Part shown: in pieces, positions 1 through 4,856 of the stretch
Layout of the letters: every line of letters begins with the position of its first letter
How positions within the stretch are numbered: position 1 is the first letter of the stretch
NCBI GenBank assembly: GCA_046590705.1
Contig: JBKJUK010000057.1
Span: forward strand, 1 to 5,505
DNA length: 5,505 bases
Direction of reading: 5' to 3'
From: JBKJUK01 sp046590705
GTDB taxonomy: Bacteria > Acidobacteriota > Thermoanaerobaculia > Gp7-AA8
Notes under the pieces: generated by a model
What the model was told of the DNA's origin: nothing
What the model saw: only the letters and a program-made list of their open reading frames with translations
Databases searched by the model: none
Position numbers and translations under genes: made by a program

Positions 1-191
1 CTCACCGTTCCGGTGAAACCGAGGATTCAACCATCGCCGATCTGGCCGTGGCCACGAATGCGGGGCAGATCAAAACCGGTTCGGCTTCACGCAGCGACCG
101 CATGGCCAAGTACAACCAGTTGCTACGCATCGAAGAAGATCTGGGCGATGCGGCGCTGTTCGCAGGGAAGGGGATTTTCAAGTCGCTGTAG
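1..191 (+). CDS. eno: Enolase, C-terminal fragment (5' end outside window)
   Basis: Enolase (2-phosphoglycerate hydro-lyase) interconverts 2-phosphoglycerate and phosphoenolpyruvate in cytoplasmic glycolysis and gluconeogenesis. The frame opens at base 3 and gives 62 residues before TAG at 189-191. The fragment begins with HRSGETED and continues through IADLAV, GQIKTGS, SRSDRMAKYNQLLRIEE, the characteristic end of the enolase barrel. By alignment from memory with yeast enolase, the first His, Arg and Ser correspond to H373, R374 and S375 of the active site, and the Lys of GQIK falls exactly at K396, the catalytic base. The C-terminus (LFAGKGIFKSL) is of normal length, so the gene end looks intact. 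No oligo-U terminator follows; the downstream spacer instead holds inverted repeats. The gene converges on the acyl-CoA dehydrogenase gene. Identification is secure; only the 5' part is missing. Confidence 0.96.
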   Translation, partial: HRSGETEDSTIADLAVATNAGQIKTGSASRSDRMAKYNQLLRIEEDLGDAALFAGKGIFKSL

Positions 192-193
192 CT

Positions 194-222
194 GGTGAAC
201 GCACGAACGATGAAGTAAGAAA
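194..222. repeat. Left outer arm of spacer-wide inverted repeat
   Basis: Bases 205-222 are the exact reverse complement of 608-625 (18 of 18). The similarity continues more loosely to 194 on this side, where GGTGAAC mirrors the GTTCATC end of the right arm. Read in units, this arm is GGTGAAC, an eight-base unit, then GATGAAG, an approximately heptameric pattern. It begins two bases after the enolase stop codon. Confidence 0.7.
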
Positions 223-267
223 ATAGCGACAGGCCACCGTGCTGCGACCGCTGCACATCGGGGGTCT

Positions 268-302
268 GCGTAGGGGCGAACTGCGTTCGCCCGCTCTCTC
301 GT
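268..302 (+). repeat. REP-like 35-bp element, copy 1, with hairpin
   Basis: This 35-bp element matches the reverse complement of 406-440 at 30 of 35 positions. It starts GCGTAGGGGCG and ends GCCCGCTCTCTCGT, and both flanks are identical in the two copies. At its centre a 7-bp stem, GGGCGAA (274-280) with TTCGCCC (286-292), encloses the loop CTGCG. The look is that of a dispersed extragenic palindrome (REP/BIME-like). That class is inferred from structure, as only two copies are visible here. Confidence 0.75.
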
Positions 303-405
303 ATTGCCTGACCTTCCGTGGCAGTGCTTGATATCGTCGGCACGCCTCATGGAAGAAGAAAGAGTCGCGATGCGGGCTGTCGGAACTGAGGCAGAGTCAA
401 CAATC

Positions 406-440
406 ACGAGAGAGCGGGCGCGCGCAACGCGCCCCTACGC
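406..440 (-). repeat. REP-like 35-bp element, copy 2, inverted, with hairpin
   Basis: This is the opposite-strand partner of the element at 268-302. Its stem is GGGCGCG (416-422) paired with CGCGCCC (428-434) around a five-base loop. Four of the five differences from copy 1 lie in the stem, and they change two A-T pairs to C-G and G-C pairs without breaking pairing. The fifth lies in the loop. The 103-bp interval between the copies would make a large cruciform or stem-loop possible. Confidence 0.75.
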
Positions 441-543
441 TTATCGTGCGTGCGGACTACCTCGAATTGGCGCGGAATGGCCGACACCTCTTACTTCACC
501 ATTCTGCTTTCAACAGCTGGCCTTCGAAGTCAGTGGGGTCCCG

Positions 544-565
544 GCACAGGCAGGATTGCCTGTGC
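544..565. repeat. Perfect hairpin, 9-bp stem and 4-base loop
   Basis: GCACAGGCA at 544-552 pairs perfectly with TGCCTGTGC at 557-565 around the loop GGAT. The stem is GC-rich but no run of T follows on either strand, so it is not a standard intrinsic terminator. It resembles dispersed intergenic palindromes. It could still protect or shape 3' ends of the enolase or dehydrogenase transcripts. Confidence 0.65.
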
Positions 566-607
566 TCCACATCGCGTCGCGACACTAAGAACTGACGTCG
601 TTGACTC

Positions 608-642
608 TTTCTTACTTCATCGTTCTGCGTTCTGCGTTCATC
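608..642. repeat. Right outer arm of inverted repeat, with GTTCTGC heptamers
   Basis: Bases 608-625 are the exact reverse complement of 205-222. From 615 to 642 the arm reads as four consecutive heptamers: CTTCATC, GTTCTGC, GTTCTGC and GTTCATC. It ends 13 bases from the stop codon of the acyl-CoA dehydrogenase gene (which ends at 656 on the minus strand), so it forms part of that gene's 3' untranslated DNA. Confidence 0.7.
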
Positions 643-655
643 AGCCCTCGGAGAA

Positions 656-2560
656 TCACCGCGCCATGTCCGCGATAGCCTGCTCGAGCAGCTCCGGAGA
701 AGGGATCAGTCCTTCCACGAGTTTGCCTTCCAGCCAGGTGTGTTTTCCTTCGAGAAAATTCACCGCGAGTTTGTAATTCTTCTCGTCGTGGTTGTCGAAC
801 ATGGTGTCGAAGTTGTGTTTGATTCGGATTTCGGCTTCGAGACAGAAGACGTCGGCGAGTTCGACCGCGCTCTTCCACTCCCCGCCACGTCTGGCGAGCA
901 TGGTTGCGTACGAGATGGTCGCGGCCATGGCGAAGAGGTCGGTGCCGATGTCGACGATGCGTCCGAGGGTTCTCTGCTTGCGTTCGAGTTTGGCCTGGTA
1001 GCGCATCATTGCGTGAAAGATCGAGCGGGCCAGATGACGCGAGGAGCGCTCGACGAAGCCCATGTGGCCGGCCAGCGCGCCGAACTGCCCGAACTTCGGA
1101 TAGTGACTCCACCCTACGTACAGGGTCGGGTACCAGGTCGCGTAGTGAGCTCCGGCCTTGGTGGCTGCCGCGCCTTTGGCACCCATGGCTGAGCGCGGAT
1201 CAAGCAGGGCTCCAGCGCGTTTCATATGTGGATCAACGGCCTCACGGGCGATGAACAGCCGCTGAATCTCGCTGGTACCTTCGAAGATTCTGTTGATGCG
1301 CATGTCGCGAAGCATTCTTTCGACGGGATACGGTTTTTCACCTCGAGCTCGCAGTGAGTTCGCTGTTTCGTAGCCCCGTCCGCCGCGGATCTGCACCAGC
1401 TCATCCATGATGGTCCAGCCGGTTTCGGTGTTCCAGAGCTTGGCCATCGCCGCTTCGAGACGGAGATCGACGTCACCACGATCGGCCAGGCCCGAAGTCA
1501 GCCAGACGATGGCCTCCATGGCGAATGTATGTGAAGCCATCCAGGAGATCTTCGCGGCGATGGCCTCGTGTCGTCCGATGGGCCCGCCCCACTGTTCACG
1601 CTCGGCGGCCCAGTCGCGAACGATCTCCAGTGCGCGTCGCGCACCTGCAGCGCAACCTGCGGGGATGGTCAGGCGTCCGGTGTTGAGCGTGATCAGGGCC
1701 AGCTTGAGGCCCAGACCCTCTCCCCAAAGAAGATTCTCGTCCGGTATGAACACGTCCTTGAATCGAATGAGCACGTTGCCGATTCCGCGGAGACCCATGA
1801 ACTGACAACGGTGGGCAATCTCGATTCCGGGCGTGTTCATTTCCAGGATGAAGGCGCTGATCTGTTTCTTGTCTTTTCCGTTCACGACTTTCGGCGGCGT
1901 CTGCGCCATCACCACGATGACTTCTGCGCGCTGACCGTTGGTGCACCAGAGTTTCTCCCCGTTCAGAATCCAGCCTTTTCCTTCAGGGCCACGCACGGCC
2001 CGTGTAGTCATCTTGGCTGGGTCGGAACCAACGCCCGGTTCTGTGAGCGCGAACGCGGAAATCGCTCCTTTGGCCAGGCGCGGCAGGTACTTTTCCTTCT
2101 GTTCCTTTGTCCCGAAGAGTTTGAGCGGCTGAGGAACGCCGATCGACTGATGCGCAGACAGCCAGGCTACTGTCGAGCCACACCAGGTGGCCATCAGGCC
2201 GACCGAGCGGTTGTAGTTAGTGGAGGTGAATCCGAGTCCGCCATACTCCTGCGGGATCTTCATACCCCATGCGCCGATCTCGTTGAACTTCTCGAAAAGC
2301 TCGGCCGGGTACTCCCCATCAGCGTCGATCTTGTCGGCGTCGACGTGCTCAGCAAGGACTCGTTCGAGCTTCTCGACAAAGGCGTCGCCGACCGCCTTGT
2401 CGTCGGCAGGTTGTTCAGGAAAGGGATGAATGAGATCGAGGCTCAGCTTCCCCATGAAGAGGTCACCGACGAATGAGGGCTTTTCCCATTCCGTCTGACG
2501 GCTGGCTTCGGCCACTTCCATTGCTTCTTCCGCGCCTTCGGTTCGTTTGATCGGCTTCAT
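656..2560 (-). CDS. Acyl-CoA dehydrogenase, VLCAD / Bacillus FadE type
   Basis: This 634-residue flavoenzyme should catalyse alpha,beta-dehydrogenation of a fatty acyl-CoA, the first step of beta-oxidation, passing electrons from FAD to electron-transfer flavoprotein. Domain order is typical: an N-terminal helical domain (about 45-165) with FGTKEQKEKYLPRLAKG at 149-165; the beta domain with ALTEPGVGSD at 171-180 and LNGEKLWCTNG at 199-209; and a C-terminal helical domain with REQWGGPIGRHEAI at 321-334. RIFEGTSEIQRL at 424-435 carries the expected catalytic base E427. Residues from about 455 to 634 form an extra helical region like that of mitochondrial VLCAD/ACAD9 and Bacillus FadE, suggesting long-chain substrates and perhaps membrane association. 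It is unlike the roughly 800-residue E. coli FadE. No signal peptide or membrane segment is seen. The ATG at 2558-2560 is preceded by GAGAGGA (2565-2571 on the complement). Chain-length preference is inferred. Confidence 0.95.
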   Translation of the reverse strand: MKPIKRTEGAEEAMEVAEASRQTEWEKPSFVGDLFMGKLSLDLIHPFPEQPADDKAVGDAFVEKLERVLAEHVDADKIDADGEYPAELFEKFNEIGAWGMKIPQEYGGLGFTSTNYNRSVGLMATWCGSTVAWLSAHQSIGVPQPLKLFGTKEQKEKYLPRLAKGAISAFALTEPGVGSDPAKMTTRAVRGPEGKGWILNGEKLWCTNGQRAEVIVVMAQTPPKVVNGKDKKQISAFILEMNTPGIEIAHRCQFMGLRGIGNVLIRFKDVFIPDENLLWGEGLGLKLALITLNTGRLTIPAGCAAGARRALEIVRDWAAEREQWGGPIGRHEAIAAKISWMASHTFAMEAIVWLTSGLADRGDVDLRLEAAMAKLWNTETGWTIMDELVQIRGGRGYETANSLRARGEKPYPVERMLRDMRINRIFEGTSEIQRLFIAREAVDPHMKRAGALLDPRSAMGAKGAAATKAGAHYATWYPTLYVGWSHYPKFGQFGALAGHMGFVERSSRHLARSIFHAMMRYQAKLERKQRTLGRIVDIGTDLFAMAATISYATMLARRGGEWKSAVELADVFCLEAEIRIKHNFDTMFDNHDEKNYKLAVNFLEGKHTWLEGKLVEGLIPSPELLEQAIADMAR

Positions 2561-2564
2561 GGTG

Positions 2565-2571
2565 TCCTCTC
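2565..2571 (-). promoter_or_regulatory. Ribosome binding site of acyl-CoA dehydrogenase
   Basis: On the minus strand GAGAGGA precedes the ATG by four bases (CACC). It supports the start at 2560. Just upstream in the leader, CCGGC and GCCGG (complement of 2582-2597) can form a 5-bp stem with a six-base loop. I see no specific regulatory role for it. Confidence 0.6.
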
Positions 2572-2669
2572 GGGTGTAGGGCCGGCTGGTCCGCCGGGAT
2601 GACTTTGCATCCGGGCGCCATTTTGCTTACTGTGACAGAAGAAATTGGGACCGGCCCACTCGTGAGAAC

Positions 2670-2699
2670 ATTATGAATGAATGCTCATTCAGTCGTCAA
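2670..2699 (-). promoter_or_regulatory. Sigma70-type promoter of acyl-CoA dehydrogenase
   Basis: Reading the minus strand, TTGACG (2699 to 2694) and CATAAT (2675 to 2670) each match the sigma70 consensus at five of six positions and are separated by 18 bases. The likely transcription start is an A near 2663, giving a leader of about 103 nucleotides. The spacer between the two hexamers is almost entirely filled by the palindrome at 2674-2691, so a bound repressor would exclude RNA polymerase. On the plus strand a weaker promoter for folE may overlap: TTGGGA at 2645-2650 and CATTAT at 2669-2674, spacing 18, each four of six. Confidence 0.7.
2674..2691. promoter_or_regulatory. FadR-like (TetR-family) operator palindrome
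   Basis: TGAATGA at 2674-2680 and TCATTCA at 2685-2691 form a perfect 7-bp inverted repeat around the four bases ATGC. Arm sequence and spacing agree with the box I recall for Bacillus subtilis FadR (YsiA), a TetR-family repressor released by long-chain acyl-CoA, whose regulon includes fadE and fadH. Here the site lies in the promoter of an acyl-CoA dehydrogenase gene of that same family. The palindrome and its position are seen directly; the identity of the regulator is inferred, since no regulator gene is in the window. Other TetR-family proteins with similar half-sites are possible. Confidence 0.7.
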
Positions 2700-2723
2700 A
2701 CGGGGCTGTGAGCCCTACTCTCG

Positions 2724-2730
2724 AAGGAAG
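2724..2730 (+). promoter_or_regulatory. Ribosome binding site deciding the folE start
   Basis: AAGGAAG ends six bases before an in-frame TTG at 2737-2739, which is good Shine-Dalgarno placement. The upstream in-frame ATG at 2677 has only a weak GTGAG ten bases before it and lies inside the operator. This site is why I start folE at the TTG. Confidence 0.55.
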
Positions 2731-2736
2731 ATCTGT

Positions 2737-3408
2737 TTGCCTGACGAATCGAATCAACAGACCCCTCAGCTCGATCAATATCTCGAAGGAATCCTGCGAG
2801 GACCACGCCCCTCAGTCGACGTGAGCGCCATCGAAGGTCACCTGCGCGAAGTCCTGCGCCTTCTGCACGTCGATCTCGAAGACGAGAATGTCATCGAGAC
2901 TCCAAGACGCTGGGCCTCTTCACTGGTGCGGCTCACCAGTGGCTACGACTACACGGACGTAAAAAAGCTCAGCACCATTTTCCGGCAATCGACTTCCAAA
3001 GCAGATGGGGCCGGTCAGAACATGGTGGTAATCGGAGGAACGTACAAAACTCTGTGCGCTCATCACATCCTCCCCTTCTTCGGTCAGTTCATCGTGGGCT
3101 ACATTCCGGACCAGACCATCATCGGCGCATCGAAGATTCCTCGGATCGTCGAGGTGCACATGCGCAAACTGCAATCGCAGGAACATCTGGCGCACGACAT
3201 CGCCGACACCATCGAGAAGATTCTCGAGCCTCAGGGAATCGCGGTGTGGATGGGCGGTACGCACTTGTGCATGGTGATGCGCGGCGTCGAGCAGGAGTCG
3301 TCCTTCATGGAAACCAATGTGCTGCGGGGAGAGTTTCTGCAGAACGAAAAAACGCGGCTCGAATTCATGTCGATCGTGAATCGGCGAGGGCAGAGAGGCA
3401 GTAGTTAG
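2737..3408 (+). CDS. folE: GTP cyclohydrolase I (FolE)
   Basis: GTP cyclohydrolase I converts GTP to 7,8-dihydroneopterin triphosphate plus formate, the entry step to tetrahydrofolate and, in some bacteria, queuosine or biopterin. From the TTG start the protein has 223 residues, against 222 in E. coli. The zinc ligands C107, H110 and C178 sit in LCAHH and THLC. H109 and H176 match the other conserved histidines. ASKIPRI gives S132, K133 and R136, and QE at 148-149 matches the substrate-binding Gln-Glu. From memory of the E. coli protein, all these positions differ by a constant three residues, so the core has no insertion or deletion. The usual CEHH reads CAHH here. The frame can be extended 20 residues to an ATG at 2677, but that ATG lies in the divergent promoter and operator and has a poor ribosome site. 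The stop codon lies in a heptamer repeat. Function is secure; the start is less so. Confidence 0.93.
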   Translation: MPDESNQQTPQLDQYLEGILRGPRPSVDVSAIEGHLREVLRLLHVDLEDENVIETPRRWASSLVRLTSGYDYTDVKKLSTIFRQSTSKADGAGQNMVVIGGTYKTLCAHHILPFFGQFIVGYIPDQTIIGASKIPRIVEVHMRKLQSQEHLAHDIADTIEKILEPQGIAVWMGGTHLCMVMRGVEQESSFMETNVLRGEFLQNEKTRLEFMSIVNRRGQRGSS

Positions 3409-3433
3409 TAGTCAGGAGTCAGTAACCAGTAGT
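3399..3433 (+). repeat. Five-unit degenerate heptamer array overlapping the end of folE
   Basis: Five consecutive seven-base units fit the consensus CAGTAGT without a break in phase. The units are CAGTAGT, TAGTAGT, CAGGAGT, CAGTAAC and CAGTAGT. The first unit encodes the end of FolE and the second contains its stop codon. Bases 3420-3432 are the exact reverse complement of 3603-3615, in the second array. Confidence 0.75.
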
Positions 3434-3462
3434 TTGGAGACGGCATGTAGTAGAAGCAGGCC

Positions 3463-3487
3463 GGGGGCCGGGGTCGAGGGGCCGGGG
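3463..3487 (+). other. Potential G-quadruplex motif downstream of folE
   Basis: Four G-runs of five, four, four and four bases lie at 3463-3467, 3470-3473, 3478-3481 and 3484-3487, separated by CC, TCGA and CC. This satisfies the usual G-quadruplex pattern with short loops and would be present in a folE read-through RNA. Alternative G-C pairing, such as CCGG with CCGG, could compete. It sits between two inverted heptamer arrays. Confidence 0.6.
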
Positions 3488-3564
3488 TAGGAGCAGAAGC
3501 GAGAGTCACTCCACGAACTTAGAGTCGCCCTTCAATTAACTCCTTCTGTCGGCCATTCGCTGTG

Positions 3565-3637
3565 GTTACTGGTTGCTCGCTACTGACTATTGCATTCACC
3601 CGCTACTGGTTACTGGCTACTAACCTACTAACTACTG
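3565..3637 (-). repeat. Second heptamer array, opposite orientation
   Basis: Seven-base units close to GYTACTG, roughly the complement of CAGTAGT, run at 3565-3592 (four units). After nine bases they resume at 3602-3622 (three units), followed by one eight-base unit and a final ACTACTG ending at 3637. Together with 3399-3433 this makes an imperfect inverted repeat spanning nearly the whole spacer. Two TAGTCAA words at 3638-3653 extend the pattern almost to the ribosome site of the next gene. Confidence 0.7.
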
Positions 3638-3664
3638 TAGTCAACTGTAGTCAAAGGAATCACT

Positions 3665-4477
3665 ATGTTTGCTCCTGATACCTTCAAAGACAAAGTCGCT
3701 GTAATCACCGGCGGCGGCAGCGGGATCGGATTCGCGATCGCCAGGAACCTTGTTCGACTTGGTGCGACGGTCGTGCTGGTCAGCAGGAAGGAAGAGAGAC
3801 TTCGTGAAGCGGCGCAATCGCTCAATGAGGAGGCCGGGAGAGAAGCGTCAACGTTCCATGCGCTCGACGTGCGTGACTCCGATGCCGTGCAGGTGATGGC
3901 CGACGAAGTCGTCGGCCGACACGGACAGATCGACCTGTTGGTCAATAACGCCGCCGGAAACTTTATCGTCCCCGCCGAGGAACTCACACCCAACGGCTGG
4001 AACGCCGTAGTCGGAATCGTACTCAACGGTACCTTCTACTGCAGCTCCTCGGTGGGAAAGAAGCTGATCGAAGCGAAACGTGGCGGAGCGATCCTGAACG
4101 TGGTCGCCAACTACGCCTGGACCGGAGCTGCGGGCGTCGTTCATTCGGCGAGCGCGAAGGCAGGCGTCATCGCCATGACCCAGACTCTGGCAGTGGAATG
4201 GGCTCGCCACGGGATTCGGGTGAACGCGATCGCGCCCGGTCCCGTGGCAACCGATGGAGCCTCGTCAAAACTGTTTCCGGATGAGCGGGTGCAGGAAGGC
4301 ATCAGGCATACCGTGCCCCTGCGCAGATTCGCCACGCTCGAGGAAATCGCCAATGCCGCAGCGTATATGTTGAGCGATCACGCCTCGTACGTCACCGGAG
4401 AAGTGTTTGTGATCGATGGCGGTCAGTGGCTTTCGGGAGCCGACTACTGGGGACGCGTGAAGGCGATGATGCGTTAG
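3665..4477 (+). CDS. SDR oxidoreductase, 2,4-dienoyl-CoA reductase type
   Basis: This 270-residue classical short-chain dehydrogenase most likely reduces 2,4-dienoyl-CoA with NADPH, letting polyunsaturated acyl-CoAs enter beta-oxidation. The Rossmann motif TGGGSGIG is at 15-22. R41 after the second strand (VSRKEE) fits NADPH rather than NADH. NNAAGNF at 94-100 and LNGTF at 120-124 are characteristic of mitochondrial DECR1 and Bacillus FadH (YkuF). The normal SDR Tyr-x3-Lys is replaced by S161-x3-K165 in HSASAKAG, with a tyrosine 11 residues earlier (Y150). This matches the Y199, S210 and K214 spacing I recall for human DECR1. APGPVATDGA at 190-199 and VIDGG at 249-253 complete the fold. The protein is full length and cytoplasmic. 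AAAGGAAT (3653-3660) lies four bases before the ATG, with its AGGA core six bases from it. Read-through from folE across 256 repeat-rich bases is possible but unproven. A generic SDR activity cannot be fully excluded. Confidence 0.88.
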   Translation: MFAPDTFKDKVAVITGGGSGIGFAIARNLVRLGATVVLVSRKEERLREAAQSLNEEAGREASTFHALDVRDSDAVQVMADEVVGRHGQIDLLVNNAAGNFIVPAEELTPNGWNAVVGIVLNGTFYCSSSVGKKLIEAKRGGAILNVVANYAWTGAAGVVHSASAKAGVIAMTQTLAVEWARHGIRVNAIAPGPVATDGASSKLFPDERVQEGIRHTVPLRRFATLEEIANAAAYMLSDHASYVTGEVFVIDGGQWLSGADYWGRVKAMMR

Positions 4478-4856
4478 TCCACGAGCATCGAACTTCTGAA
4501 GTGAACTGTCCCACCAGTAACCGATTCACCCCTCCGAAGATGCGACTTACGCTCGCAACAATGCCAACCTCGAGGTCCATTCATGAAACTGCTGCGCAGC
4601 GTCAGGTATACACGCCCACATCGAAAATCGAACCGAATCTACGGGCGCTGATTCCACCTGGATTCATCGGCGGAAACATTTCCTGACGACCTCTACCACA
4701 GAGTGATAAAAAACTCTTTCAGCCGCGCATCCGGATGTGAATTGGTGGCGTAGAGCGTGCAGTGGTTTCGAAGCCTGGAACACCAAAACCGGAATTTGAG
4801 CCAGCCACCCGCCCAGGCAGCAGCTCAAATCCATCTAACAACCCCGAGGAGGAAGT
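4478..4856. other. Intergenic spacer upstream of DUF4331 gene, no convincing gene
   Basis: No recognisable protein or RNA gene lies in these 379 bases. A weak promoter candidate for the next gene is CTGACG (4683-4688) with GATAAA (4705-4710), spacing 16, each four of six. It would give a leader of about 140 bases. ACTTCTGAAGT follows the dehydrogenase stop but is too short and lacks a T-tract to count as a terminator. A 22-codon open frame with a ribosome site lies at 4583-4651 and is discussed as a finding. The inverted repeat at 4794-4830 is listed separately. Confidence 0.4.
4794..4830 (+). repeat. 8-bp inverted repeat in the DUF4331 leader
   Basis: ATTTGAGC at 4794-4801 is the exact reverse complement of GCTCAAAT at 4823-4830, with 21 bases between. 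The structure ends 26 bases before the start codon, so it could be a leader stem-loop or a spaced protein-binding site. The long loop argues against a simple stable hairpin, and chance is possible. Confidence 0.35.

Larger units (their letters stand above)
192..655. other. Convergent intergenic spacer, no gene, rich in inverted repeats
   Basis: These 464 bases separate the stop codons of enolase and the acyl-CoA dehydrogenase, which are transcribed towards each other. Short open frames exist on both strands, but none has a recognisable protein, a good ribosome site or a conserved-looking composition. The stretch is instead made of paired repeats listed separately: outer arms near 194-222 and 608-642, an inner 35-bp pair at 268-302 and 406-440, and a hairpin at 544-565. 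A degenerate direct copy of the right outer arm lies at 490-508, matching 611-629 at 16 of 19 positions. Bases 303-405 and 441-489 show nothing I can name. Being palindromic and lying between convergent genes, the region could act on transcript ends from both sides, but there is no classical terminator with a T-tract. Confidence 0.6.

Noticed and set aside
304..588. Open frames within the convergent spacer
   Set aside because: They run through the inverted repeats, change frame across them, and show no protein family resemblance or ribosome site.
194..642. Insertion sequence or MITE bounded by the outer inverted repeat
   Set aside because: No transposase remnant is visible, and I cannot identify a flanking target-site duplication, so a mobile-element call is not supported beyond the repeat description.
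192..655. Intrinsic terminator between the convergent genes
   Set aside because: Several hairpins exist, but none is followed by a T-run on either strand, so I describe them only as repeats.
612..1112. 166-codon minus-strand open frame overlapping the 3' end of the dehydrogenase gene
   Set aside because: Its Arg-rich, low-complexity translation is the signature of a shifted reading frame of the real gene on the same strand.
1568..2476. 302-codon plus-strand open frame opposite the acyl-CoA dehydrogenase gene
   Set aside because: It lies wholly antisense to a gene with clear family motifs, has no recognisable domain, and is expected from GC-rich codon composition.
3399..3653. CRISPR array
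   Set aside because: The units are seven bases, contiguous and degenerate, with no spacers of 25-40 bases and no cas genes.
4701..4720. AGAGT/ACTCT stem followed by TT as a terminator after the reductase gene
   Set aside because: The stem is only five A/T-containing pairs with an eight-base loop and a very short T-run, more than 220 bases from the stop codon.
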